Source of the DNA: Thermoplasmata archaeon
GTDB lineage: Archaea; Thermoplasmatota; Thermoplasmata; Thermoplasmatales; Thermoplasmataceae
Reading direction: 5' to 3'
Assembly (NCBI GenBank): GCA_021799315.1
Contig: JAJZAR010000028.1
Coordinates: forward strand, 1 to 14,807
Length of the DNA: 14,807 bases
The first letter of the stretch is position 1. Each line of letters begins with the position of its first letter. Both the position numbers and the translations under genes were made by a program. The notes under the pieces are model-generated. The model worked only from the letters and a program-made list of their open reading frames with translations. It did not search any database and had not been told where the DNA came from. Below are positions 7,359 through 14,267 of this stretch, piece after piece.

Positions 7359-7603
7359 TTTTTGATATTATAGCAATAATTTTTGGGATCATTCTTATCA
7401 TTCTGTCTGTGGTATCCATAGAACAGAAAAACATCGTGAGAAGCCTCATATTCCTCATGGCCTTTCTCTTTGTCCTTTCTGCAGATTTCATATTTATGGG
7501 GGCAACCCTTGTGGGAGCCATAGAATTGCTTGTGTATGTTGGAGCCATAAGCGCTTTGTTATTATTCACAATGATGATTACAGGGGGTAAGGAAATTGAA
7601 TAA
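7355..7603 (+). CDS. nuoJ: Complex I subunit J, N-terminal half (split NuoJ)
   Basis: This gene encodes 82 residues with three membrane segments that match the first half of NuoJ. The key block is AIELLVYVGAISALLLFTMM (55-74), which corresponds to TM3 of NuoJ with its conserved VYxGAI and Tyr61; in complex I structures this helix carries the pi-bulge near the central water wire. The second half of NuoJ is a separate gene that overlaps by 8 bases in another frame. The same two-gene arrangement (fpoJ-fpoJ) is known from the F420H2 dehydrogenase operon of Methanosarcina, so the split is likely genuine rather than a frameshift. The start ATG overlaps the nuoI stop (ATGA) behind GAGGTAA at 7344-7350. 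Confidence 0.92.
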   Translation: MIFDIIAIIFGIILIILSVVSIEQKNIVRSLIFLMAFLFVLSADFIFMGATLVGAIELLVYVGAISALLLFTMMITGGKEIE

Positions 7604-7814
7604 AATCCCGGCTCTGCTTTCAGCCCTTCTGTTTTTCATCGTCATGGCGTTTGCTGTTGTGGGCATTTCTGGTTCTTATACTCCCACGCAGCAGGATATA
7701 ACATCAATATCCAAGGATCTCTTCAGTATCTACCTCATACCCTTCGAGCTTCTCTCGGTAGTGCTTGTCGCGGGCATAGTTGGGGTTTTTCACACAGCGG
7801 AGGATGATGAGTAA
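7596..7814 (+). CDS. nuoJ: Complex I subunit J, C-terminal half (split NuoJ)
   Basis: This 72-residue product has two membrane segments (about 8-24 and 45-66). Residues 43-64, around SIYLIPFELLSVVLVAGIVG, match the last helix of NuoJ ('ylLPFEllsvlLlvAiiGA'), where Phe-Glu is nearly invariant. Together the two halves give about 154 residues, near the NuoJ range. The start is TTG at 7596, overlapping the end of the first half by 8 bases and preceded by GGGGGTAAGG at 7583-7592. It is immediately followed by nuoK with no gap. Identity depends on the short Phe-Glu block plus position in the operon, which agree. Confidence 0.88.
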   Translation: MNKIPALLSALLFFIVMAFAVVGISGSYTPTQQDITSISKDLFSIYLIPFELLSVVLVAGIVGVFHTAEDDE

Positions 7815-8114
7815 ATGGAACAATTTTTAATACAATTGATAGCTCTGGCACTGTTTACGGTTGGCTTATACGGCATAATGGTTTCCAAGGTAGGTATAAA
7901 AATGCTTGTTTCAGTGGAGGTGCTTCTCAACGGAGCAATTCTAAGCCTCGTATCAGTGGCCATAGGGACTGGAACTGTCTCTCCACTTGTCATGGCACTA
8001 TTCACCATAGCCATAGCCGCGGTTGAGTCCGCTGTGGGCATCAGTATTCTGGTCTCTATATATAGAAGATTCGGCAAGATCGATATATCCCTGCTGAAGG
8101 AGATCAGGTGGTAA
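7815..8114 (+). CDS. nuoK: Complex I subunit K
   Basis: NuoK is a three-helix membrane subunit homologous to MrpC that carries two glutamates on the proton path. The 99-residue product is full length. Glu35 lies in LVSVEVLLNGA and Glu71 in IAAVESAVGISI, matching the two functional acids of TM2 and TM3. The start ATG follows the TAA of the previous gene directly, with GGAGGAT at 7799-7805. The stop TAA shares its last base with the nuoL ATG (TAATG). Confidence 0.96.
   Translation: MEQFLIQLIALALFTVGLYGIMVSKVGIKMLVSVEVLLNGAILSLVSVAIGTGTVSPLVMALFTIAIAAVESAVGISILVSIYRRFGKIDISLLKEIRW
8099..8105 (+). promoter_or_regulatory. Shine-Dalgarno site deciding the nuoL start
   Basis: GGAGATC lies 8 bases before the ATG at 8114 but only 2 bases before the in-frame GTG at 8108. 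This spacing favours the ATG, which forms a TAATG junction with the nuoK stop. A second AGGTGGT at 8106-8112 is too close to either start to be the main site. Confidence 0.5.
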
Positions 8115-10009
8115 TGGTGTTCAGTTATTACTGGTTTATATTTCTGACCCCTCTGATTGCAGCGCCAATAGCTGAAATTGTGGGTAAAAGAATCAAAAAC
8201 GCAGCCGGATGGATTGCGTCTCTGGCCATAGCCATATCCCTTGCCCTTTCCATAGTTCTGTGGCTCTCTCTCAGAGGCACATCAACGCCAATCCACAATT
8301 CATATAGGTGGTTTGGCTATATTGATGCAGGGATTTACGTTGATCATTTGACAATCATCATGCTGTTGATGGTTTCCTTTGTATCCCTTATGATTCATCT
8401 GTTTGCAAATTATTATATGAAGGACGACCCCAGAAAGAATCTTTATTTCGCAGAAACAGCCCTATTTACAAGTGGAATGCTTGGCCTGGTTATGTCATCA
8501 AATCTTCTGGAATTCTTTTTGTTCTGGGAGCTTGTGGGTCTGTGTTCCTATCTTCTCATAGGATTCTGGTTTTTCAAACCTAATGCATCATCTGCTGCAA
8601 AAAAGGCATTTATTGTCACAAGAGTGGGCGACCTTCTATTCATTATAGGTTTGGCAGTACTCTATTCCACATTGACTGCAAAGGGCGTTACAAACCCTTT
8701 GAGCATTCCATTCATAGTAAACCATATATCCACCATAGTTTCTGATATAGGGGCACAAAACCTCACAATTATCGGACTCCTGTTCCTGGGAGGGGCTGCC
8801 GGCAAATCTGCTCAGTTCCCCCTGCATGTCTGGATACCAGATTCCATGGAAGGTCCAACTACCGTGTCAGCACTCATACACGCAGCCACAATGGTAACTG
8901 CCGGTGTTTATCTTATTGCAAGAATATTGCCAATCTACGCAAACGCTACCTATGTAGCTCCGGATGCAGTTCTGTATATTGGCGCTTTCACAGCGGTGTT
9001 TGCTGGAACAATAGGTATTGCTGTAAACGACATCAAAAGAATTCTGGCATATTCCACAATCAGCCAGATTGGCTATATGATGGCCGCTCTTGGAATGGTA
9101 TCGACATTCGGAGACAGTGTGATTGGATATTCAATGTATCACGTTGTAGTTCATGCAGTGTTCAAAGCTCTGCTCTTCATGGTAGCTGCCGTAATTCTGC
9201 TCACATTGATGGAACTCAGAGATGTGAGAAAAATGGGTGGGCTCTGGAGGAGAATGCCATGGACAATCACACTCTTTTTCATAGGTTCCATCACTCTGGC
9301 TGCCATACCTCCCACTGCAGCCTATTTCTCAAAGGACACAATCATTGATGTTGCATACAATTTCTATGCACTTCACGGATTTGCATTCTGGGCTCTATGG
9401 CCATGGGTATTCCTTGTACTCGGTGCATTGACAACCGCGCTGTATACTTTCAGAATGTTTTTCCTAGTCGCATTGGGAAAACCCAGGAGTAAATTGGCAG
9501 CTGAAGCCAAGGATCCTCCGAAAGTTGTGCTTATTCCACTCATGATCCTTGCATTCCTATCCCTCACACTGGGTATAATCCAGTACAGGTTCTACGATTT
9601 CATAACTCCTCATACCATTGTTGTGTCTCTGCCCTTGCTTGAAAAATATACGCCTTTGACCATGGTGGTAGTTGGACTCATAATCACTTTGGCACTATAT
9701 GCCACAACTAAATGGCAGAGAATGAACTTGTCCAGAAACCCTCTCTATAAACTGGTAAGAGCTAAGTTTTTCCTGGACGCCCTTTATACAAGGGTCATAG
9801 CTGAGAGGGTCATTCTTGGACTCTCATCCGGTGTATCACGAATTGAGTCAGGATTTTCTCGTTCGGTGGAAGGCACAGGTAAGGGAGCAATGGGCTTCGG
9901 GAGCATTTTGAGGAAGATAGAAAACGGCGTTGTGGAATACTACTTTGTTTTCCTTATAGCAGGTGTAGCCATATTGATGCTCCTGCTCGAAATCTACGGA
10001 GGTATCTGA
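8114..10009 (+). CDS. nuoL: Complex I subunit L (distal antiporter-like proton pump)
   Basis: NuoL is the distal pump of the membrane arm, with a long lateral helix at its C-terminus. The 631-residue product is near full length and highly canonical: FLFWELVGLCSYLLIG with Glu139, RVGD with Asp173, the GGAAGKSAQFPLHVWIPD block with Lys231, MEGPTTVSALIHAATMV with His256, the TM11 histidines 343 and 347, and AAYFSKDT with Lys407. All the usual pumping residues are therefore present, in contrast to NuoM in the same operon. The C-terminal 110 residues include an amphipathic stretch and a final membrane helix, as expected for the lateral helix and its anchor. A start at GTG 8108 would add two residues; I prefer ATG 8114 for its Shine-Dalgarno spacing. 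Confidence 0.96.
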   Translation: MVFSYYWFIFLTPLIAAPIAEIVGKRIKNAAGWIASLAIAISLALSIVLWLSLRGTSTPIHNSYRWFGYIDAGIYVDHLTIIMLLMVSFVSLMIHLFANYYMKDDPRKNLYFAETALFTSGMLGLVMSSNLLEFFLFWELVGLCSYLLIGFWFFKPNASSAAKKAFIVTRVGDLLFIIGLAVLYSTLTAKGVTNPLSIPFIVNHISTIVSDIGAQNLTIIGLLFLGGAAGKSAQFPLHVWIPDSMEGPTTVSALIHAATMVTAGVYLIARILPIYANATYVAPDAVLYIGAFTAVFAGTIGIAVNDIKRILAYSTISQIGYMMAALGMVSTFGDSVIGYSMYHVVVHAVFKALLFMVAAVILLTLMELRDVRKMGGLWRRMPWTITLFFIGSITLAAIPPTAAYFSKDTIIDVAYNFYALHGFAFWALWPWVFLVLGALTTALYTFRMFFLVALGKPRSKLAAEAKDPPKVVLIPLMILAFLSLTLGIIQYRFYDFITPHTIVVSLPLLEKYTPLTMVVVGLIITLALYATTKWQRMNLSRNPLYKLVRAKFFLDALYTRVIAERVILGLSSGVSRIESGFSRSVEGTGKGAMGFGSILRKIENGVVEYYFVFLIAGVAILMLLLEIYGGI

Positions 10010-11494
10010 ATGTTTATTCTTTACATATTTATCCTACTCATAATATTTGCAATAATCTCCCTCTTTGTAAAAAAACAAAGATGGGCTGTAGCCACTGCTG
10101 AGAGTGCCATAATCCTGATCCTCACTGTGATATACGCGTTATCCCGTTTCTATAATTACACGGGAGGGCTCATTTCTACAGGTTCGTACCCCATAGACAA
10201 ATCCATAGGAATATCTTTCAGTTACGGTATAGATGGATTATCAGTAGCTTTGCTATTCCTGACGACAGTCATCATGTTTGTAGCCATATACATGTCAAAG
10301 GTGGAAAGCTTTGACAGAAGATTCTTTGGTCTTATGCTATTTACAGAAGTGGGCCTTTATGGATTACTCATATCAAGAAACTTCCTGTTCTTCTATGTAT
10401 TCTGGGAAGTTATCATCATTCCGGTATTTGTGATGATTGCCCTCTTTGGAGGAGAAGGAAGAGAAAGAGCTTCATTGAAATTTTTCGTATATACTCAGAT
10501 TGGTTCCGTACTTTTGCTTCTATCAATAATGACTCTGTTTGCTTACTACGGTTCAGCATATAATGTTTTCACACTGAACATGTCGACACTCCTCAATCCT
10601 GCATTCATAACAAAGGAAATCACAGACAAGGTGCCTTTCTGGACGGATTTCCTTCTCTTCGGATTTTTCTTTGCATTCCTTGTGAAAATGCCTTCATTTC
10701 CCTTACATTCCTGGCTCCCAGACGCCTATACAGTCTCTCCCTATCCTCTTACCATAGTGCTTTCAGGAGCAATTTCGCTCATGGGCGGATATGGGTTCTT
10801 CGGAGTGCTCATGCCCATAGCCGGTGTAATAAGCCCCTCAGTTGCATGGTTTATCATAGGACTTGGTATATTCAGCCTTGTTTACTTTGCTCTCACGGCA
10901 ATGTTCCAGACAAACACCAAGAAAATGATGTCGTATGCCAGTGCTGCATCAATGGGGTTCATCCTCATAGCTTTTGGCGATGGTTTGATTGCAACATCAA
11001 TCAATTCATTCACTTCATACGCAGGAGGTATTTACCAAATTCTTGCACATGGCCTCATAATGGGTCTCGTTTTTGCTTCACTCTATCTAATAAAGAACAG
11101 GACAGGAACAGATTCAAATCTCTCAGTGAGTGGGTTATGGCGAGACCTGCCTTATATATCAGGATTTTTCCTTGCAGGCGTAATGGCGTCACTGGGACTA
11201 CCTGGCCTTGCTGGCTTTATTTCTGAAGCTTCCATAGTACTGTCTTCATATTATGTATTGGGTTTCATCATATTTTTCATAATATTCGGGATGATAATCA
11301 CCGCATCCTATCATGTATGGGCAGTCCAGAAAACGCTCAACGGGCCATTCACAGAAAAACTTGGAAAATTGCGTGATGCTAATGCTTCAGAGATACTCAT
11401 ACTTTCATTCCTTTTCATACTCATTCTCCTATTAGGTGTATATCCCAATCTCTTCTTTGCTCCGATTCTTAGCTTTGTGAAGGGGGTAGTTTAA
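10010..11494 (+). CDS. nuoM: Complex I subunit M (antiporter-like proton pump), divergent
   Basis: NuoM is the middle antiporter-like subunit. The 494-residue product keeps Glu133 (FYVFWEVIIIPVFVM), Lys226 (LVKMPSFPLHSWLPDA), His347 (ILAHGL) and Glu406 (GLPGLAGFISEAS). It deviates at the central site. In a gap-free comparison from the HxWLPDA motif, the conserved TM8 lysine ('LLKxxxYG', Lys265 in E. coli) falls on Leu257; the His of 'PDAH' is Tyr240; and the His of 'SHMG' is Ser314 (AASMGF). The flanking sequence is otherwise typical, so subunit identity is secure. Its ATG at 10010 follows the nuoL TGA with no gap, behind GGAGGT. nuoN starts 2 bases after its stop. Confidence 0.95.
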   Translation: MFILYIFILLIIFAIISLFVKKQRWAVATAESAIILILTVIYALSRFYNYTGGLISTGSYPIDKSIGISFSYGIDGLSVALLFLTTVIMFVAIYMSKVESFDRRFFGLMLFTEVGLYGLLISRNFLFFYVFWEVIIIPVFVMIALFGGEGRERASLKFFVYTQIGSVLLLLSIMTLFAYYGSAYNVFTLNMSTLLNPAFITKEITDKVPFWTDFLLFGFFFAFLVKMPSFPLHSWLPDAYTVSPYPLTIVLSGAISLMGGYGFFGVLMPIAGVISPSVAWFIIGLGIFSLVYFALTAMFQTNTKKMMSYASAASMGFILIAFGDGLIATSINSFTSYAGGIYQILAHGLIMGLVFASLYLIKNRTGTDSNLSVSGLWRDLPYISGFFLAGVMASLGLPGLAGFISEASIVLSSYYVLGFIIFFIIFGMIITASYHVWAVQKTLNGPFTEKLGKLRDANASEILILSFLFILILLLGVYPNLFFAPILSFVKGVV

Positions 11495-11496
11495 TT

Positions 11497-12933
11497 ATGA
11501 CATTCGTTTTGTATTCTCCGCTCTTAAAGACTCTTTATCCTGAGATATTCCTCGGCCTGGTTGCCTTTGGAATGCTGATGATGGGGAGAAGAGTCCATAA
11601 TAGGTCAGTTTATTCAGTTTTATCCATAGTTTCCATGTTCATTGCCATGATGTTGCTTCTTGCCTTTGATTATGGCAGCACATCATTCTTTGGAGGTGCT
11701 TTCGTAGTCAATAAATTTGGGCTTTACTTTGCAATTATACTACTCATATCATCTGCATACATTGCATTTTCTGCAGGGACCAGAATAGAGCATGATCCAG
11801 AGATATTCTTTGCCATACTGTTGTTTGTAGATATTGCAATGATTATAGCTTCATTCAGCCTTAATCTCATATTCATATTCATAGCGTTTGAAGGCATCAG
11901 TATAGGCACATACATACTATCCGCCCATGGAAAAACCAGAAGAAACCTTGAGGCATCTGCCAAATATTTCTTCACAGGTGTGATTGCTACCGGCTTTATA
12001 GTGATGGGATCATCATTCTATTACCTGTCAACAGGAACATTCGATCTCATAAGCGGGGGCACTGCAACCATAGCATCAAAGCCTGCTCTGCTTCTCGCAC
12101 TCATTTTCCTCTTTGTGGGATTTGGCTTCAAACTTGCACTGGTTCCTCTTCAACAGTGGGCAGTGGATGCATATGACGGAACCGATAACGCCGTCTCAGC
12201 TTTCCTGTCTTCGGGCACAAAGGTTCTTGCATTTCTGGTGTTGCTAAGAGTATTCCTTGTAGGATTTGCAGGACTTTCCAATGATGTGTTTTACCTGTTC
12301 ACTATTGTTTCAATAATCACCATGACCTATGGTAATTTCGCCGCTCTTTCAGAGACGAACTTCAAGAGAATGCTTGCATATTCAAGCATTGCACAGGCAG
12401 GTTACCTCATACTTGTCCTGACTGTTGTTTCAGGTTCTTCTTCGCAGCTTGCATTCACACTGGCAATATTTGCAGCCATGTACTACTCACTTGTGTATAT
12501 ATTCATGAAGGGAGGATCTTTCCTGGCATCAAACGCCGTAAATAAGGATAAAATTGAAATCGATGACTTCTCAGGCATAGGGTTGAAGTCCCCATTGTTT
12601 GCCATAAGTCTTGCCATAATGCTATTCGCACTGGCCGGAATTCCTCCAACCGCAGGTTTCTTTGCAAAGTACTACCTGTTCCTTGCACTGATCAGTGGGC
12701 ATCTCTGGTACCTAGCAGTTATAGGTATTTTGAACAGCGCCATTTCTGTCTTCTATTACCTGAAGGTTGTGGTTGTTATGTTCAGACCTTCTGAGCATGA
12801 ACATTTCAACCTGTCCAAAAAGGTAGTAATTCCTGTGCTTATAGGAGCCATATTATCAATTGCTTTGTCCTTCCTCATATTTGGTTACCCAAATATAAGC
12901 GGAATAGTCTCAGGACTGGGTATAGGTGTTTAA
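11497..12933 (+). CDS. nuoN: Complex I subunit N (proximal antiporter-like proton pump)
   Basis: NuoN is the antiporter-like subunit next to NuoK. The 478-residue product shows LYPEIFLGL near the N-terminus, IFIAFEGISIGTYIL with Glu132, GFGFKLALVPLQQW with Lys212, SSGTKVLAFL with Lys242, and TAGFFAKYYLF with Lys391. These are the expected acid and lysine positions of the pump. The usual 'PFHxW' reads PLQQW, so the His is replaced by Gln. The ATG follows the nuoM stop by 2 bases behind GGGGGT. It is the last recognisable complex I gene of the operon; the next gene begins 1 base after its stop. Confidence 0.96.
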   Translation: MTFVLYSPLLKTLYPEIFLGLVAFGMLMMGRRVHNRSVYSVLSIVSMFIAMMLLLAFDYGSTSFFGGAFVVNKFGLYFAIILLISSAYIAFSAGTRIEHDPEIFFAILLFVDIAMIIASFSLNLIFIFIAFEGISIGTYILSAHGKTRRNLEASAKYFFTGVIATGFIVMGSSFYYLSTGTFDLISGGTATIASKPALLLALIFLFVGFGFKLALVPLQQWAVDAYDGTDNAVSAFLSSGTKVLAFLVLLRVFLVGFAGLSNDVFYLFTIVSIITMTYGNFAALSETNFKRMLAYSSIAQAGYLILVLTVVSGSSSQLAFTLAIFAAMYYSLVYIFMKGGSFLASNAVNKDKIEIDDFSGIGLKSPLFAISLAIMLFALAGIPPTAGFFAKYYLFLALISGHLWYLAVIGILNSAISVFYYLKVVVVMFRPSEHEHFNLSKKVVIPVLIGAILSIALSFLIFGYPNISGIVSGLGIGV

Positions 12934-12934
12934 A

Positions 12935-13285
12935 ATGAATCCTTTGTTTGATTTGGAAATAATAGAATCCGCTGTATTATCAGGAGAAGTGGATGATGCA
13001 ATGAATCTCATACAAAAGCGAAAGAGGAATCTACCAGGTATTGTCAATGCATACAAGAACGAAAAATTAAGATCTCATCTCAAGGTTTTACTTGGTATAG
13101 AAGGTTATCTTGAAGACCATGAATCCTTTGATTCCCTATTATCCATAATAACTTCAAACTTTGTGTATGATGTTGATGACAGGGAGGGGTTCATAAATAA
13201 CTTCATGTATCAGCTTTACTACTCAAAGGACAGATACAATATCAGATTTCCTCATTTTGATGGAAAGAGGTGTAATGATTTATGA
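12935..13285 (+). CDS. Unrecognised small soluble protein, co-operonic with nuoN
   Basis: I do not recognise this 116-residue product. It has no membrane segment and no signal peptide. It contains a single Cys near the C-terminus, so it is not an Fe-S protein. It looks mostly helical: an N-terminal helical stretch (about 5-30, IIESAVLSGEVDDAMNLIQK) and a leucine- and aromatic-rich middle, rich in Asp and Asn. The start ATG lies 1 base after the nuoN stop with GGTG at 12925-12928; an in-frame GTG at 12926 would add three residues but falls inside the nuoN end. It overlaps the next small gene by 4 bases (ATGA). Its position in an uninterrupted operon suggests a link to complex I, such as assembly or donor docking, but that is inference. 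Confidence 0.8.
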   Translation: MNPLFDLEIIESAVLSGEVDDAMNLIQKRKRNLPGIVNAYKNEKLRSHLKVLLGIEGYLEDHESFDSLLSIITSNFVYDVDDREGFINNFMYQLYYSKDRYNIRFPHFDGKRCNDL

Positions 13286-13551
13286 TGCCAGTAGATGAAT
13301 TCGAAAAATTTCTGAAGGGTATAGACGATCCTGAAGAACTTGGAGAGCACATACACATTCTGAAGAAGAAAGGATACCAGTTCATGTTTTATGGAGATCG
13401 TCTTATTGTAGGTCAGGAATTTCCAATTCTGAGAGAGAAAAAGGAATCGCCCTATGCTAGCATTATGTCAGAGGTCTCCAAAGTTTTCGGCATTCATGAC
13501 AGAAAGAGTTACGAAGAGGCTGATGACCTATACAACCTGACGATGTATTGA
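13282..13551 (+). CDS. Unrecognised small acidic protein in the nuo operon
   Basis: This gene encodes 89 residues (88 if the tandem ATG at 13285 is used) that I do not recognise. The product is soluble, has no Cys, and is rich in Glu, Asp and Lys. The first third reads as a helix with charged repeats (DEFEKFLKG, DDPEELGEHIHILKKKGY), then a probable beta hairpin (QFMFYGDRLIVGQEFPI), then a second helix. The alpha-beta-alpha impression comes from the residue pattern only. The start overlaps the upstream stop (ATGA), and GAGGTG at 13267-13272 lies 9 bases before it. The stop overlaps the TTG of the crotonase gene. The lack of Cys rules out an iron-sulfur role. Confidence 0.78.
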   Translation: MMPVDEFEKFLKGIDDPEELGEHIHILKKKGYQFMFYGDRLIVGQEFPILREKKESPYASIMSEVSKVFGIHDRKSYEEADDLYNLTMY

Positions 13552-14267
13552 ATAAGAAACTTCAATTGCAGGAATCGGACCAAACCATAGACCTCATCTT
13601 GAATAATGATCCAGAGAATACAATGGATATGGAAGTTATCCAGCAGTTACTTTTAAAATTATCCGATATTACTTCCGATGACCAGAATAAGCCCATAATA
13701 ATTCATTCCGAAGGGCATAATTTTTCAAAGGGGTATGATTGCTCATGTCTTCTTGTAAAGGACAATGAATTTCTTGCCAATGTTGTTTCCATGGGCACTG
13801 CCATTGCACAGTTGATCCACAATTACGATCGCCCAGTAGTTGCCTTTGCGCACGGTTATGCCATGGGCGCTGGACTTGAACTTTTGATCTCGTGTGACTA
13901 TGTAATTGCAGATGATTCATTCAAATCAGGGTTTCCAGAAACAATGTTCAATTTTCCAAATATCATGATTCCTCCGGAAGCAATGGGCAAACTCATTCCC
14001 AGAGCCAGCCTTAATTCCCTGGCAACAGGATCTTCATTTAACATCGAGGAGAGCTTGAACCTTGGCATCGTCAACAAAAGGGGCACGCTGAAGGACGCAC
14101 GAGAAATCGCCATTCTTATGAACAATAACTTTTTCTCCCGTTCCAAACAATATTATATGCTTGACCAGAAAGAAATCAAGAATTATGTCCAATACATAGG
14201 GAGTATCGACACACACACCCTGAAATTAAGAGAGCTTGAGAATTACAGAAAAACTCACTTTTCCTGA
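13548..14267 (+). CDS. Enoyl-CoA hydratase/isomerase (crotonase) family protein
   Basis: Crotonase-fold enzymes act on acyl-CoA thioesters, stabilising an enolate in an oxyanion hole. The 239-residue product has both oxyanion-hole blocks, HNFSKGYD (57-64) and AHGYAMGAGLELLISCD (101-117). It also has acids at the two catalytic positions of true hydratases: Glu111 after the GAG and Glu131 in SGFPET. That is compatible with enoyl-CoA hydratase activity, but the substrate cannot be assigned. The C-terminal third is divergent and the protein is about 15-20 residues shorter than typical. The start is TTG at 13548, overlapping the upstream stop (TTGA), with no convincing Shine-Dalgarno site. I keep it because the first beta strands of the fold lie before the next ATG (13623). 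Presence in a nuo operon is unusual. Its end overlaps tatC by 13 bases. Confidence 0.88.
   Translation: MNKKLQLQESDQTIDLILNNDPENTMDMEVIQQLLLKLSDITSDDQNKPIIIHSEGHNFSKGYDCSCLLVKDNEFLANVVSMGTAIAQLIHNYDRPVVAFAHGYAMGAGLELLISCDYVIADDSFKSGFPETMFNFPNIMIPPEAMGKLIPRASLNSLATGSSFNIEESLNLGIVNKRGTLKDAREIAILMNNNFFSRSKQYYMLDQKEIKNYVQYIGSIDTHTLKLRELENYRKTHFS

Noticed and set aside
7596..7603. Frameshift or pseudogene explanation for the two nuoJ genes
   Set aside because: Both halves have ribosome sites, keep their conserved blocks, and the same split is known in Methanosarcina fpo operons.
10846..11226. Plus-strand open frame of 126 codons inside nuoM
   Set aside because: It lies wholly within nuoM in another frame; its Cys-, His- and Trp-rich composition is typical of an out-of-frame shadow.
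12926..12934. GTG at 12926 as start of the first small gene after nuoN
   Set aside because: It would place the ribosome site inside the start codon; GGTG at 12925-12928 is well spaced for the ATG at 12935.
12935..13551. The two small genes as replacement Fe-S or flavin input subunits of complex I
   Set aside because: They have one and zero cysteines and no visible nucleotide-binding glycine motif, so a redox role is not supported.
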